Part shown: positions 29,324 through 40,495 of the stretch, one piece after another
Numbering within the stretch: position 1 is the stretch's first letter
Layout of the letters: every line of letters starts with the position of its first letter
Source: Pseudolactococcus insecticola
GTDB lineage: Bacteria > Bacillota > Bacilli > Lactobacillales > Streptococcaceae
Direction: 5' to 3'
NCBI RefSeq assembly: GCF_011170065.1
Contig: NZ_BLLH01000001.1
Location: forward strand, 1-64,000
DNA length: 64,000 nt
Position numbers and translations under genes: made by a program
Notes under the pieces: model-generated
The model's input: the letters and a program-made list of their open reading frames with translations, nothing else
Databases searched by the model: none
What the model was told of the DNA's origin: nothing

Positions 29324-31114
29324 ATGGCAGAAATCACCTACAATTCGTGGTCTGACGCCTATAAAAACCCTTTTGGTGCTGTTATTTTAGGCACGCCAAT
29401 TGATTTTCACATTGACATCAAAACAGATAATCAGATCGACGTCAAACTTGTTACCCAGTTTGAAAATGGATTCAAATCGTATGAAAATATGACGCGAATT
29501 TCAGAACATAGTTATCATCTTCGCCCTGAAAATCTAACAGAAATCGGATTTTATAAATACTATTTTCAGATTATCGAACGTGATCAGCTGCATGAGTACC
29601 ATTATTTTTATGGTGCCAGTCAGATTGGCGGAGGGATTGGGACGACTTATGCGGATGAAAATAGTGTGGTGCCTTATACGCAGACACTTTTTCTGAAAGC
29701 TGAACAGGCGCCGAATTGGTACCGGGATGCGATTTTTTATCAGATTTTTCCAGATTCTTTTGCACGGAATGACCTGATAAACAATCAAAAATCCGATATT
29801 TTCTTCTATGGTAAGGAAACAGATAGCCCTTACTACATCAAAGAGCCAAACGGCGATATTACCCGCTGGACCTTTTATGGCGGGAATTTGGCAGGCATCA
29901 TTGATAAGATTCCCTATCTAAAAAGTCTGGGCGTGACGGCGCTTTATCTGAACCCAATTTTTGAGGCGCGCTCGTCGCATCGTTATGATACAAGCGACTA
30001 TCACAAGATTGATTCGCTTCTTGGCACGACTGAAGATTTTGAACGGCTGGTCAAAACCCTGCACGCACACGAGATGCACATCGTGCTAGACGGCGTTTTT
30101 TCTCATGTTGGGCGCAACTCGGTTTATTTTGACTTTGATGGTAAAAATGGTGGCAATGGTGCTTATCAGAGCAGGCAGTCGCCATATATTGACTGGTTTA
30201 GCTTTGATAATTATCCTGAGTCCTACAAATCTTGGTGGGGAATCAAGGATCTGCCCACGATTGACAAACATCAAAAAAGCTATCAGGACTTTATCTATGG
30301 TAAGTCTGACAGCGTGCTTAGCAAATGGAACAGTTTTGGTGTTGACGGCTGGCGTCTTGACGTGGCTGATGAGCTGCCAGATGATTTTATCAAAGGCATC
30401 AGAGCAACTCTATCGCAAGAGCCTGATAAAGTGCTGATTGGTGAAGTGTGGGAAGATGCGTCGCGCAAAATCGCCTATGACCAGTACCGTAAGTACATCT
30501 ACGGTGACGCTCTACATGCAACCATGAACTATCCGTTTCGTGATCTGATATTGGGACTTCTGACGGGTGCTATGACGCCTGAAACGGCTGCAGGCAAGCT
30601 CATGCAGCTTTATGAAAACTATCCGACTGACATCTTTCTCAATAACTTTAATAACATCGGCACGCACGATACGGAGCGCATTTTGACCATGCTAGGTGGC
30701 AATACGGCAAAGTTAAACCTTGCTGTCGGGCTTCTGATGACGTTACCTGGCGTACCTGTCATTTACTACGGTGATGAGGCTGGACTGACAGGGCACAAAG
30801 ATCCTGAAAATCGAGCATTTTTCCCGTGGGAGTCGATCAATCCTGTCAGTCATCAGATTTATAAAAATTGGATTGCAATCAGAAAATCTGCCCCAATTCT
30901 TGCGACGGGAGACTTATCAGTCTTTTACTCTGACCAATTTTTCGGATTTGTCAGAAGTGATGGGGCAGCATCACAATCAAGTGCAACCTTTGTTTTTAAC
31001 CTGTCAGATCAAGGTGGTATGGTAGATCCTGAAAAACTAACATTTTTAACAAAATCAATTGATTTTGTGCCATTTTTTCTTGCTGCTTTTGAAAGTAGCT
31101 ATAAAATAAAATAA
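29324..31114 (+). CDS. GH13 α-glucan hydrolase (neopullulanase/cyclomaltodextrinase-like)
   Basis: 596 residues. An N-terminal CBM34-like β domain (residues ~1–125) precedes a GH13 barrel: region I DGVFSHVG, region II GWRLDVADE with the nucleophile Asp, region III GEVWED with the acid/base Glu, region IV NIGTHDTER. The MxALYLNPIF-type motif LYLNPIFEARSSHRYDTSDY is characteristic of the GH13_20 neopullulanase group. No signal peptide, so it acts on cytoplasmic oligosaccharides, probably glycogen debranching products. Start 29324 sits right after manA; an in-frame start 75 nt earlier lies within manA. Confidence 0.88.
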   Translation: MAEITYNSWSDAYKNPFGAVILGTPIDFHIDIKTDNQIDVKLVTQFENGFKSYENMTRISEHSYHLRPENLTEIGFYKYYFQIIERDQLHEYHYFYGASQIGGGIGTTYADENSVVPYTQTLFLKAEQAPNWYRDAIFYQIFPDSFARNDLINNQKSDIFFYGKETDSPYYIKEPNGDITRWTFYGGNLAGIIDKIPYLKSLGVTALYLNPIFEARSSHRYDTSDYHKIDSLLGTTEDFERLVKTLHAHEMHIVLDGVFSHVGRNSVYFDFDGKNGGNGAYQSRQSPYIDWFSFDNYPESYKSWWGIKDLPTIDKHQKSYQDFIYGKSDSVLSKWNSFGVDGWRLDVADELPDDFIKGIRATLSQEPDKVLIGEVWEDASRKIAYDQYRKYIYGDALHATMNYPFRDLILGLLTGAMTPETAAGKLMQLYENYPTDIFLNNFNNIGTHDTERILTMLGGNTAKLNLAVGLLMTLPGVPVIYYGDEAGLTGHKDPENRAFFPWESINPVSHQIYKNWIAIRKSAPILATGDLSVFYSDQFFGFVRSDGAASQSSATFVFNLSDQGGMVDPEKLTFLTKSIDFVPFFLAAFESSYKIK

Positions 31115-31124
31115 CATAAAAATA

Positions 31125-31149
31125 GTTGCCGATTCTGGCGACTTTTTTT
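31125..31149 (+). terminator. Terminator of manA–GH13
   Basis: GTTGCC/GGCGAC stem (one G·T), loop GATTCT, followed by seven T. Confidence 0.8.
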
Positions 31150-31199
31150 GTAAACCGTTTTCATTTTTGATTGTCAAAGTTATCCTTTTGTGGTAAAAT
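31150..31199 (+). promoter_or_regulatory. glg operon promoter with cre-like site
   Basis: cre-like GTAAACCGTTTTCA at 31150–31163, then TTGTCA (31171–31176), 17-bp spacer and TAAAAT (31194–31199, extended by TGG). The placement suggests CcpA control of glycogen synthesis. Confidence 0.55.
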
Positions 31200-31240
31200 G
31201 AAGTATAAATGATTATAAAATAACAAGAAAGGTGATTGGT

Positions 31241-33217
31241 ATGGACCAAAAAATAACTGAATCAGACTCTAAATCTGAAGCGTTGAGAACATTCACCACA
31301 GGGGAAAATTTCCATGCACAACATTATCTAGGCTGTCACAAGACAGAAATTGGTTATGTATTTCGAGTCTGGGCACCACATGCAAAGGCCGTTGCGTTGA
31401 TTGGGGACATGACTCAGTGGCGTAAAAAGCCAATCCCAATGACACGGCAAAATCACCTACTTTCAAGTGATGCTGGCGTCTGGGAAGTGACGCTTTCGGA
31501 TGATCAGGTTAAGAACGGTCAATTTTACAAATATCTAGTGACACGCGCATCTGGTCAGGTCATTGAAAAACTTGATCCCTATGCCATCCGCTTTGGTGCA
31601 CGACCTGATACGGCTGCACAGATTTATGAGGTTAAACCCAAAAAATGGCAAGATCAGGCATTTTTGAAAAAACGACGTGAGACCGATATGTTCACAAGTC
31701 CGCTCAACATTTACGAAGTGCATGCAAGCTCGTGGAAACGCCATGATGACGGTCGTTTATACACGTTTTCAGATCTGAAAACGGAGCTGATCAGTTATGT
31801 CAAGGCGCTCGGCTACACGCATATCGAGTTTATGCCACTCATGACGCATCCGCTTGGTATGAGTTGGGGCTATCAGCTGACGGGTTACTTTGCGCTGGAG
31901 CACACTTATGGGACGCCTGAAGCATTTCAGGACTTTGTTGAGGCAGCGCATCTGGCTGGGATTGGCGTCATTGTCGACTGGGTGCCTGGGCATTTTTCGC
32001 AAAATGATGATGCGCTCGCCTACTATGATGGCACGCCAACTTATGAGTATCAAGATCAGAACCGGGCGCGCAATGTCGGCTGGCAGGCGATAAATTTTGA
32101 CCTGTCAAAACCGCAAGTCCAGTCGTTTTTGATCTCATCACTCAAGTTTTGGATTGACTTTTATCATATTGATGGTGTGCGTATTGACGCCGTATCAAAC
32201 ATGCTCTATCTGGACTATGATCAAGGTCCATGGACGCCAAATTCTGACGGATCAAATATTAACCACGATGGCATTGCTTTCTTTAAAAAGCTTAACAGTG
32301 TTATCAAACTCGCACATCCGGATGTTATCATGGCGGCAGAAGAAGCCAGCTCTCAGACGAAAATCACAGGCATGCTTGAAATGGGTGGCCTTGGCTTTGA
32401 TTTCAAATGGAACATGGGTTGGATGAATGACGTCCTCAAGTTTTATGAGATGGATCCGCTTTATCGGGGTGAGCATTTTCACTTGTTGACTTTTAGTTTC
32501 ATGTATATGATGGATGAGCATTTTATCTTGCCGTTTTCGCATGATGAGGTGGTTCATGGTAAAAAGTCGCTCATGCACAAGATGTGGGGCAATCGCACAC
32601 GACAATTCTCAGGTTTACGCAATCTCCTTGCTTATCAGATGTGCCATCCAGGTAAAAACTTGCTGTTTATGGGGCAAGAATTTGGGCAATTTTTGGAATG
32701 GAAATACGATTGGCAGCTGGAGTGGTCAGAGTCTGACGAGATGAATGATGAGATGCTTGTTTTCACACAGACGCTTGGTAAGTTCTATCAGAGTAGAGCA
32801 GAACTTTTTGAGTTGGACCATGACTATGGCGGATTTGAAGTGATTGATGCGGACAATACAGCTGAAAGTGTGCTGAGTTTCGTCAGAAAAGACAAGGCGG
32901 GCAATCAACTCATCTGCGTCTTCAATATGTCAGCAGTTGAACGGTCAAACTTTACCATTGGCGTGCCGCGTGCAGGAACCTATAAAGAAGTGCTAAATAC
33001 TGAATTAGCAAGCTTTGGCGGCACTTGGAAGACGCATAATCCTGATACGACAACACAAAAAGCAGACTGGAAAAATTATGTAGATATATTGACATTTACC
33101 CTACCTGCTTTAGGTTGTGTCATCTGGCAAGCTGAAACGCAAGAGAAAACAGCACATATTGCTGAAGTTAAAACAGTTATTGATCGCTCAATAGAGTTGA
33201 AAATAGCTGGACATTAG
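31241..33217 (+). CDS. glgB: 1,4-α-glucan branching enzyme
   Basis: Introduces α-1,6 branches into glycogen. 658 residues. N-terminal CBM48-like domain ([20 protein letters not shown]) and GH13_9 barrel with [22 protein letters not shown] (nucleophile Asp), AAEEASS (acid/base Glu) and [14 protein letters not shown]. Start 31241 with AAAGGTG 6 nt upstream. First gene of glgB-C-D-A-P. Confidence 0.96.
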   Translation: MDQKITESDSKSEALRTFTTGENFHAQHYLGCHKTEIGYVFRVWAPHAKAVALIGDMTQWRKKPIPMTRQNHLLSSDAGVWEVTLSDDQVKNGQFYKYLVTRASGQVIEKLDPYAIRFGARPDTAAQIYEVKPKKWQDQAFLKKRRETDMFTSPLNIYEVHASSWKRHDDGRLYTFSDLKTELISYVKALGYTHIEFMPLMTHPLGMSWGYQLTGYFALEHTYGTPEAFQDFVEAAHLAGIGVIVDWVPGHFSQNDDALAYYDGTPTYEYQDQNRARNVGWQAINFDLSKPQVQSFLISSLKFWIDFYHIDGVRIDAVSNMLYLDYDQGPWTPNSDGSNINHDGIAFFKKLNSVIKLAHPDVIMAAEEASSQTKITGMLEMGGLGFDFKWNMGWMNDVLKFYEMDPLYRGEHFHLLTFSFMYMMDEHFILPFSHDEVVHGKKSLMHKMWGNRTRQFSGLRNLLAYQMCHPGKNLLFMGQEFGQFLEWKYDWQLEWSESDEMNDEMLVFTQTLGKFYQSRAELFELDHDYGGFEVIDADNTAESVLSFVRKDKAGNQLICVFNMSAVERSNFTIGVPRAGTYKEVLNTELASFGGTWKTHNPDTTTQKADWKNYVDILTFTLPALGCVIWQAETQEKTAHIAEVKTVIDRSIELKIAGH

Positions 33218-33256
33218 AAAATAGAATTTAACTATAGATTAGAAAGAGGAAAAAGG

Positions 33257-34402
33257 ATGAAAGAAGAAATGCTTGCGCTGATTTTGGCTGGTGGTCAAGG
33301 GACGCGTCTTGGTGCTCTGACGTCAACTATCGCAAAACCAGCAGTACAATTTGGTGGCCGTTATCGGATTATCGACTTCGCCTTATCAAACTGTGCTAAT
33401 TCTGGTATCAAAAATGTTGGTGTTATCACGCAATATCAGCCACTTGAGCTCAATGCACATGTTGGAAATGGTGCAGCTTGGGGACTTGATGGGATTGATA
33501 GCGGCGTTGCGATTTTGCAACCTTACTCAGCAACAGAAGGTAACAAGTGGTTTGAGGGGACGAGCCATGCGATTTACCAAAATATCGCCTACATTGACAA
33601 GGTGGACCCAGAGTATGTGCTGATTTTGTCGGGAGACCATATCTACAAGATGGACTATGACAAGATGCTGCAAGATCACAAGGACACGCAGGCCAGTCTG
33701 ACGGTAGCTGTCATGGACGTGCCGCTTGAAGAGGCGAGCCGCTTTGGTATCATGAACACAGATATCTCAAATCGCATCGTCGAGTTTGAGGAAAAGCCTG
33801 AAAATCCAAAATCGACCAAGGCTTCTATGGGGATTTATATCTTCAACTGGAAGGAGTTGCGCCAAATTTTGGCAAATGGCGAGAAGAACCAAGTGGACAT
33901 GACTGACTTTGGTAAAAATGTTATCCCGACCTATTTAGACGCTGGTGAACGCGTGTATGCCTATGAATTTTCAGGATATTGGAAAGACGTTGGCACGATT
34001 GAATCGCTCCATGAAGCAAATATGTCCTATATCTCACCCAATAATGAACTAGATAGCCGTGATCGAAGCTGGAAGATTTACTCACGCAATCATATTGCAC
34101 CGCCGAACTTTATCAGTGAGACTGCGAGAGTACGTGATGCGCTAGTTGTTGACGGGGCGAGTGTTGCGGGTAATGTGCGCCATTCGATTATCTCCACAAA
34201 TGTTCAGGTCCATGAAAATGCTGAAATTGAAAATTCATTTATCATGACAGACTGCGTCATTGAGTCAGGGGCTGTGGTTAGAAATGCGATTATTGGCGAA
34301 GGTAGTCGCATCGGTGAAAATGTTGAAATTATCGGCAGTGAAAAAGAAATCGCAGTCGTAGGTTACCATGAAACAGTGGGGGTTGAAGATGAAGACAGGT
34401 AA
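33257..34402 (+). CDS. glgC: Glucose-1-phosphate adenylyltransferase, catalytic subunit
   Basis: Makes ADP-glucose from ATP and glucose-1-P, the committed glycogen step. 381 residues. Nucleotide-binding [43 protein letters not shown], substrate motif [11 protein letters not shown], and C-terminal left-handed β-helix. Ends within glgD (overlap 14 bp). Confidence 0.96.
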   Translation: MKEEMLALILAGGQGTRLGALTSTIAKPAVQFGGRYRIIDFALSNCANSGIKNVGVITQYQPLELNAHVGNGAAWGLDGIDSGVAILQPYSATEGNKWFEGTSHAIYQNIAYIDKVDPEYVLILSGDHIYKMDYDKMLQDHKDTQASLTVAVMDVPLEEASRFGIMNTDISNRIVEFEEKPENPKSTKASMGIYIFNWKELRQILANGEKNQVDMTDFGKNVIPTYLDAGERVYAYEFSGYWKDVGTIESLHEANMSYISPNNELDSRDRSWKIYSRNHIAPPNFISETARVRDALVVDGASVAGNVRHSIISTNVQVHENAEIENSFIMTDCVIESGAVVRNAIIGEGSRIGENVEIIGSEKEIAVVGYHETVGVEDEDR

Positions 34403-35537
34403 ATATTGCGCAATCTTGGGAAATGCGCTTGGCACACATAACTTGGACCAGCTGGTCAATTCACGACCGCTTGCAACGCTGCCATTTGACGGCAAATATC
34501 GGTTGATTGATTTTCAGCTATCAAACCTAGTCAATGCTGGCGTGACAAATATCTACGGCATTTTTTCACAAAAAAATGTGCCATCTGTACTGGATCATAT
34601 CCGGACAGGGCGTGAGTGGGGGTTAAATACCTTGCTCAACCATTTCTTTGTCGGCTTTTATAGCAATGAAGACGGTAAACAGACGGTTTGTGACAGTACT
34701 TATTATACGCAACTGTTGACGTTTTTACGCCGTTCACACAGTCAGTACACGATTTTCTCAACGGCGGATATCTTGTGTAATATCAACCTTGAGCAACTCA
34801 TTCATGTTCACGAGGTCAACAAAAGAACCATGAGTGTGGTCTATAAAAAAATGCCAAAAGATCAGATGAGTGTGGTCAATAGCGTGATTAAACTAGATGA
34901 GACAGACACTGTGTCTGAGGTCAAAGACTACGATGAAAGTAAACACCAAGAGGGCGATCTTGTATCGATGTCAGCGGGTATTTATATCATCAACACAGAC
35001 TTTTTGATCCGCATGATGGAAGTAGAGCAGCATGTTGAGGCGCCACGAAAACTGCGCTATCTTTTGCGTGATAAGCTGGTAGAACTTGGGGCGCTTGGCT
35101 ATGAGTACACGGGCTATATGAAAAATATCCACGATGTCAAATCATACTTTGAAGCTAATATGGATATGCTTGACCCCAAGAAATTCACGTCTTTACTGCA
35201 TGCAACGCAAAAAGTTTATACAAAAATTAAAAATGAAGAAGCGACATATTTTTCAGAGTCATCAGAAATTTTCAACTCACAGTTTGCCTCAGGATCTGTC
35301 ATTGAAGGACGTGTAACTAATTCAATCGTGTCACGTCGTTGTGAGATTGAAAAAAGTGCTGAAATCACAGATACGATTCTCTTTCCACATGTCCAAATAG
35401 GTAGCGGTGCGAAAATCAAGCACGCCATTTTAGACAAGGAAGTCGTGATTGCACCAGGTGTGACTATCGAAGGGTCAAGCGAGTTTCCGATTATTATCGA
35501 AAAATATGGTCATGTGACAGAGGATGTGAAGCTATGA
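34389..35537 (+). CDS. glgD: Glucose-1-phosphate adenylyltransferase, GlgD subunit
   Basis: 382-residue GlgC paralogue acting as regulatory partner in Firmicutes GlgCD. It keeps the fold ([18 protein letters not shown]-terminal β-helix) but lacks the GGQGTRL nucleotide loop (replaced by GNALGTHNL), so it is probably not catalytic by itself. Start 34389 preferred to an in-frame 34368; the 4-bp ATGA overlap with glgA shows coupling. Confidence 0.94.
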   Translation: MKTGKYCAILGNALGTHNLDQLVNSRPLATLPFDGKYRLIDFQLSNLVNAGVTNIYGIFSQKNVPSVLDHIRTGREWGLNTLLNHFFVGFYSNEDGKQTVCDSTYYTQLLTFLRRSHSQYTIFSTADILCNINLEQLIHVHEVNKRTMSVVYKKMPKDQMSVVNSVIKLDETDTVSEVKDYDESKHQEGDLVSMSAGIYIINTDFLIRMMEVEQHVEAPRKLRYLLRDKLVELGALGYEYTGYMKNIHDVKSYFEANMDMLDPKKFTSLLHATQKVYTKIKNEEATYFSESSEIFNSQFASGSVIEGRVTNSIVSRRCEIEKSAEITDTILFPHVQIGSGAKIKHAILDKEVVIAPGVTIEGSSEFPIIIEKYGHVTEDVKL

Positions 35538-36973
35538 AGATTTTACTTGCAGCGGCTGAAGGAGCACCGTTTATCAAAACTGGCGGGCTTGGCGATGTAG
35601 TAGGGGCGCTACCAAAGTCGCTCAATCATGCAGCAGATGCTGATGTGCGCGTGATTTTGCCGTATTATAAAAAAATTGCTGAGAAATTTTCAGACAAAAT
35701 TGAGGATGTTTTCTGGACATTTGTCGATGTGGGGTGGCGCCATCAGTATGTTGGCGTTAAAAAAATCACGCAGGATAAAACAACCGTTTATTTTATCGAC
35801 AATGATTATTATTTTGGGAGTCGTGATGAGGTTTATGGCTATGACGATGATGGTGAGCGGTTCGCCTATTTTCAGCTTGCGATTTTAGAGGTTCTTGAAC
35901 GCTTGGACTTTGTGCCGGATGTTTTACACGCAAACGACTATCACACAGCGCTTTTGCCGTTTCTGCTTAAGGAGAAATACAGCTGGATTCAAGCGTTTGA
36001 TAACGTTCACACGGTGCTTACCATTCATAACATCGAGTTTCAAGGTCAATATGATCCGGTGATTTTATCGGATTTGCTGGGTATGGGCGATGAGCGTTAT
36101 CGTGATGGGACTGTTCGGATGGCTGATTGTTTTAATTGGCTAAAAACAGGTATTCTCTATGCAGATCGTGTGACAACAGTCTCACCAAGCTATGCAGGTG
36201 AGATTCAGACACCAGCATTTGGCAAGGGACTTGATGGCATCTTGCGTATGGTATCAGGCAAACTTTCAGGTTTTATCAACGGCATTGACACAGCACTTTA
36301 TGATCCAAAGACTGATGCGGCTTTGCAGACGCACTTTGACGTGCAAAACCTCGCAGGTAAGGCTGAAAATAAGAAACAGCTACAAGAACGACTGGGCTTG
36401 CCTGTCAGAGCTGATGTACCTGTGATCGGGATCGTGAGTAGACTGACTTACCAAAAAGGGTTTAACTTAGTGGTGGATGAGATGTGCTATTTGCTAGAAC
36501 AAGATGTGCAGGTTGTGCTTTTGGGCACGGGAGATCCGCGTTTTGAACATGATTTTGCTTATTTTGCAAACACCTATCCAGATAAGATTTCAGCGAATAT
36601 CACCTTTAATTTGGGACTTGCCCAGCTGATCTATGCGGGATCTGACTTCTTTCTCATGCCATCTGCCTTTGAACCATGCGGTTTATCGCAAATGATGAGC
36701 ATGCGCTATGGGACATTGCCAATTGTCCACGAAGTAGGAGGGCTTAGAGATACTGTTCAGGCTTATAATCAATATGATGGGACAGGAACAGGTTTTAGTT
36801 TTGCTGACTTCACAGGGTATCAGATGATGCAGACTTTGCGCCGTGCCATCGACATTTATCGGGACAAACCTGAGGTCTTTAAGCAACTGCAAAAACAAGC
36901 GATGACAGCTGATTTTTCATGGGATACAGCTAGTCAGCCTTATCTGAGCCTTTACCGGGATATGTTAGACTAA
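35534..36973 (+). CDS. glgA: Glycogen synthase (ADP-glucose, GT5)
   Basis: Elongates α-1,4-glucan with ADP-glucose. 479 residues. N-terminal [14 protein letters not shown] binds ADP-glucose; the second Rossmann domain has [13 protein letters not shown] and the catalytic [15 protein letters not shown]. Coupled to glgD. Confidence 0.96.
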   Translation: MKILLAAAEGAPFIKTGGLGDVVGALPKSLNHAADADVRVILPYYKKIAEKFSDKIEDVFWTFVDVGWRHQYVGVKKITQDKTTVYFIDNDYYFGSRDEVYGYDDDGERFAYFQLAILEVLERLDFVPDVLHANDYHTALLPFLLKEKYSWIQAFDNVHTVLTIHNIEFQGQYDPVILSDLLGMGDERYRDGTVRMADCFNWLKTGILYADRVTTVSPSYAGEIQTPAFGKGLDGILRMVSGKLSGFINGIDTALYDPKTDAALQTHFDVQNLAGKAENKKQLQERLGLPVRADVPVIGIVSRLTYQKGFNLVVDEMCYLLEQDVQVVLLGTGDPRFEHDFAYFANTYPDKISANITFNLGLAQLIYAGSDFFLMPSAFEPCGLSQMMSMRYGTLPIVHEVGGLRDTVQAYNQYDGTGTGFSFADFTGYQMMQTLRRAIDIYRDKPEVFKQLQKQAMTADFSWDTASQPYLSLYRDMLD

Positions 36974-36998
36974 GAAAGTACAAGACAAGGAGATAGAC

Positions 36999-39398
36999 GT
37001 GGCAACTGACATCAATAAAGCACAATTTATCAAGGATTTTAAAGACCAACTCTATGAGGATTTCATGGTCAAAAATAGCGATGCAACGGCTGAAGAACAG
37101 TTTGTTGCGCTTGCAAAGGTCATCAAAAACTATGTGAGGCCAGACTGGTTTCGGCAAAAAAATGGCATCGTGGCTGACAAAAAAAAGACGGCATATTATT
37201 TTTCAATCGAGTTTTTGCCGGGGAAAATGTTACAGACCAACTTACTTAATCTAGGGATTTATCGCATGGTTGAGGCGGCACTCGCTGAAAATGGTGTTGC
37301 GCTAAACGACTTAGTTGCTGCTGAACGCGATATGGCGCTTGGCAATGGCGGTCTAGGACGCTTGGCGGCTTGTTTCATGGACAGTCTTGCAACGATTGGT
37401 GCACCAGGTTTTGGCAATGGTATCCGCTATAAATACGGTCTTTTCAAGCAAAAGATTGTCAACGGCTATCAAGTTGAGTTGCCTGACGCCTGGCTTTCAT
37501 CAGAAGGCAATGTCTGGGAAACTAAAAAGCCGCATTCGGCAGTTGATGTTAAAATCTATGGCAATGTTTATCTGGAACCGCATGACGGAGGTGTCTTAAA
37601 GCCTGTTTATGAAAATGTCAAAACGCTCCATGCGGTGCCTTACGACATGCCACAGATTGGTTTTCAAAACGGTGTGGTCAATAATCTGCGTCTTTGGGAC
37701 GTTGAAATTCCTGAAAAATATGAGCTGGATTATCCGACACTTGCTGATCGCAGACGTGTAGAGGATATCACAAGCGTGCTCTATCCTGATGATTCGTCAC
37801 GTGAGGGGCAATCTCTGCGCTTGATTCAGGAATATTTTATGGTGTCGGCTGGCCTTCAAACTATCGTCAAGTCCTATGCGAAAATGGGATTGCCGATGAC
37901 CGCCATCCAAGAAAAAGTTGCGGTACATATCAATGACACGCATCCAGCCATGGCGGTGCCTGAACTCATGCGAATCCTCATGGATGACTACGGTGTCAAG
38001 TGGTCTGACGCCTGGACGTCGACGATCGCGGTCATGAGTTATACCAACCACACGGTCTTGTCAGAAGCGCTTGAAAAATGGGATGCCGCACTTTTCAAAG
38101 AAATTGTGCCACGGATTCATCAGATTGTAGGCGAGATTGACCGTCAGTTTGTCGCAAAATGGGCAAGCAAGGTTGATGCCTGTGTCGTTGATAACACGCG
38201 CATCATCAGAAATGGTCAGATTCATATGGCCAATCTCGCCATTATCGGCGGGCATTCGGTCAATGGGGTTGCAAAACTCCATACTGAGCTTTTGATAGAA
38301 GATGTTCTCAAAGATTTTTACACCATTTTCCCTGAAAAGTTCAATAATAAAACAAACGGTATCGTGCCACGTCGCTGGAGCCAAATTGCCAATCCCAAAC
38401 TGTCAAATTTAATAGATGATTTGATTGGTAAAGGTTGGCGCCGTGACATCCACGAGCTGAAAAAACTGGAAAATCTGACGTCTGATACAGCCGTATTGGC
38501 GCAGCTTGATCTGGTCAAAACGGCTAATAAACAGCGGCTAGCTGACTATGCCAAAAAGATGCTTGGGATTGAATTACCAGTTAATGCGATTTTTGATGTA
38601 CAGGTCAAACGTCTCCATGCCTATAAACGTCAGCTGCTAAATGTTATGCACATCATCAAACTCTATCAGGACTTGAAAGCAAATTCTGAGCTTGAGCTGA
38701 CACCGCGCGTGTTCATCTTTGGTGCCAAGGCTGCGCCAGGCTACCATTTTGCAAAGTCTGTCATCAAAATCATCAATGAACTCGCAGCACTTGTCAACAA
38801 TGACGCAGAAATCGGCGATAAGCTGAAAGTCGTATTCTTAGAAAACTACAACGTCAGTCTGGCTGAGCTCATCATTCCTGCAGCGGATGTGTCAGAGCAG
38901 ATTTCAACAGCAGGCAAGGAAGCAAGTGGTACGTCAAATATGAAATTCATGATGAACGGTGCGCTAACACTTGCGACGCTTGATGGCGCAAATATCGAAA
39001 TCAAGGATGCCGTGGGCGAGGATAACATCATCATTTTTGGCATGGATAAAAATGCCGTCTATGATCACTACCAAAAGCACGACTATAACGCCCGCGCGAT
39101 TTATGATAATAATCCAGAAATCAAGCGTGTTGTTGATGCATTTGTCGACGGTACTATTCCTAACATTCACTATGAAGGCCATGAAATCTGGGATGCGCTC
39201 GTGTCTTACAATGACGAGTATTTCTTACTTGAGGACTTTGACGATTATGTTAAAAAACAAGCAGAACTTGCGACGCTTTATGCCAATGACAAGCAGACTT
39301 GGCAGCAAAAAGCCTTGATCAATATCGCAAACTCAGAACGCTTTTCAAGTGATGATACGATCGAACTCTATGCCAAAGAGATTTGGGAGATAAATTAA
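36999..39398 (+). CDS. glgP: Glycogen/maltodextrin phosphorylase
   Basis: PLP enzyme that releases glucose-1-P from α-glucan ends. 799 residues (GT35). PLP-lysine region EASGTSNMKFMMNGALTLATLDGAN near the C-terminus; N-terminal GNGGLGRLAACFMDS. GTG start at 36999 behind AAGGAGA. Last gene of the operon, 25 nt after glgA. Confidence 0.96.
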   Translation: MATDINKAQFIKDFKDQLYEDFMVKNSDATAEEQFVALAKVIKNYVRPDWFRQKNGIVADKKKTAYYFSIEFLPGKMLQTNLLNLGIYRMVEAALAENGVALNDLVAAERDMALGNGGLGRLAACFMDSLATIGAPGFGNGIRYKYGLFKQKIVNGYQVELPDAWLSSEGNVWETKKPHSAVDVKIYGNVYLEPHDGGVLKPVYENVKTLHAVPYDMPQIGFQNGVVNNLRLWDVEIPEKYELDYPTLADRRRVEDITSVLYPDDSSREGQSLRLIQEYFMVSAGLQTIVKSYAKMGLPMTAIQEKVAVHINDTHPAMAVPELMRILMDDYGVKWSDAWTSTIAVMSYTNHTVLSEALEKWDAALFKEIVPRIHQIVGEIDRQFVAKWASKVDACVVDNTRIIRNGQIHMANLAIIGGHSVNGVAKLHTELLIEDVLKDFYTIFPEKFNNKTNGIVPRRWSQIANPKLSNLIDDLIGKGWRRDIHELKKLENLTSDTAVLAQLDLVKTANKQRLADYAKKMLGIELPVNAIFDVQVKRLHAYKRQLLNVMHIIKLYQDLKANSELELTPRVFIFGAKAAPGYHFAKSVIKIINELAALVNNDAEIGDKLKVVFLENYNVSLAELIIPAADVSEQISTAGKEASGTSNMKFMMNGALTLATLDGANIEIKDAVGEDNIIIFGMDKNAVYDHYQKHDYNARAIYDNNPEIKRVVDAFVDGTIPNIHYEGHEIWDALVSYNDEYFLLEDFDDYVKKQAELATLYANDKQTWQQKALINIANSERFSSDDTIELYAKEIWEIN

Positions 39399-39403
39399 GC
39401 CAC

Positions 39404-39439
39404 AAAAACGTTCTGACGGCTGTCGTCAGAACGTTTTTT
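39404..39439. terminator. Bidirectional terminator between glgP and yidC
   Basis: AAAAACGTTCTGACG and CGTCAGAACGTTTTT form a 15-bp stem with a 5-nt loop and T-run; both flanking genes point into it. Confidence 0.9.
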
Positions 39440-39441
39440 CT

Positions 39442-40374
39442 TTATTTTCGCTGCTTACCAGCATTACGATTTTTTGGATTGTTTGATTTTTTTGGTTGTG
39501 TAAAGCTGCTTTGGATATTTGCAACGTCTTTTGGTGTGACGTCTTTTAAGCCGGCTGTTTTGACAACGGGTGGATTTTCTTCAAATTCTTTGTCGATTCT
39601 CGCACGCAAATGAGGTTTGATGATGAAGGTCACGATGACTTGTTGGATGACACCAAAGATACCACCGATAACCCAGTAAAGCGTGACCCCAGCAGGTGAG
39701 CTAAATGAGAAGAAGATGATCATCAAAGGACTCATGAACATCATCGTTCTCATCTGTTTCTTTTGTTCTTCGTCAATGCCGATTGTTGACAAGAAACTTT
39801 GCAAGAAGTAGAAGACACCTGCGATAATCGTCAGAACAAGACTAGATTTGCCAAGGTCAATGCCAAGGAAAGTCGCTGTTGAGATGCCCTGCGTATAGCG
39901 TGCAGCATAGAACAAAGCTGAGAAAAATGGCATCTGAATCAAAAGTGGCAGACAGCCCATCGAGCTTAGCATATTGACGCCGTTTTCTTTTTGCGCCGCC
40001 ATCAACTCGGCTTGCGCCGCCATTTTTTCTTCGTTACTTGTGGCATTTTTGAGTTTGTCTTGGATAGGTTGCAAAACAGGTTTGAGATAGCGCATTTTTT
40101 CTTGCATGTAGCTTGATTTGTAAGCTTGATTGAGGCCAAGCGGTAAAATCACCAGACGGACAATAACGGTCACAAGAATGATGGCTAAGCCAAATCCGAA
40201 GCCAAGATTATGAGCAAAAAACTCAACAGCAGAGCTCATGGGTTTGACGAGAATGTTGTAAACCAAGCCTTCGCCAGTCGGCTTACCATTTTTTGTTTTG
40301 ACACAGCCTGTCAAAAAGAGAAGTGCAGTCAGCATGAATCCTGACAAGAACAGTCGTTTGGTCGTTTTTTTCAA
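39442..40374 (-). CDS. yidC: Membrane protein insertase YidC/OxaA (lipoprotein type)
   Basis: Inserts and folds membrane proteins, alone or with SecYEG. 310 residues, lipobox FLTGC, five membrane segments with the conserved groove arginine in VTVIVRLVILPL, and a long basic C-terminal tail (PKKSNNPKNRNAGKQRK) typical of YidC2 that can contact ribosomes. TTG start at 40374 with AGGA upstream. Extended -10 TGGTAAAAT lies further upstream on the minus strand. Confidence 0.94.
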   Translation of the reverse strand: MKKTTKRLFLSGFMLTALLFLTGCVKTKNGKPTGEGLVYNILVKPMSSAVEFFAHNLGFGFGLAIILVTVIVRLVILPLGLNQAYKSSYMQEKMRYLKPVLQPIQDKLKNATSNEEKMAAQAELMAAQKENGVNMLSSMGCLPLLIQMPFFSALFYAARYTQGISTATFLGIDLGKSSLVLTIIAGVFYFLQSFLSTIGIDEEQKKQMRTMMFMSPLMIIFFSFSSPAGVTLYWVIGGIFGVIQQVIVTFIIKPHLRARIDKEFEENPPVVKTAGLKDVTPKDVANIQSSFTQPKKSNNPKNRNAGKQRK

Positions 40375-40436
40375 TGTTAGTCCTATTTTCTATTGAGATA
40401 CTTTTATCTTAAAGCTATCTTCTATTTTACCATAAA

Positions 40437-40483
40437 AAAAACAAGATTTTCAATAAGTCTCAAGACTGAAATCTTGTTTTTTT
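40437..40483. terminator. Terminator between pgm and yidC
   Basis: AAACAAGATTTTCA and TGAAATCTTGTTT pair around a ~13-nt loop with T-runs on both strands (one bulge). Confidence 0.7.
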
Positions 40484-40495
40484 ATAATCGTTAGC

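Noticed and set aside
34389-35537. GlgD as a frameshifted or redundant GlgC
   Set aside because: Loss of the nucleotide loop with conservation of the fold is normal for the GlgD partner in Firmicutes.
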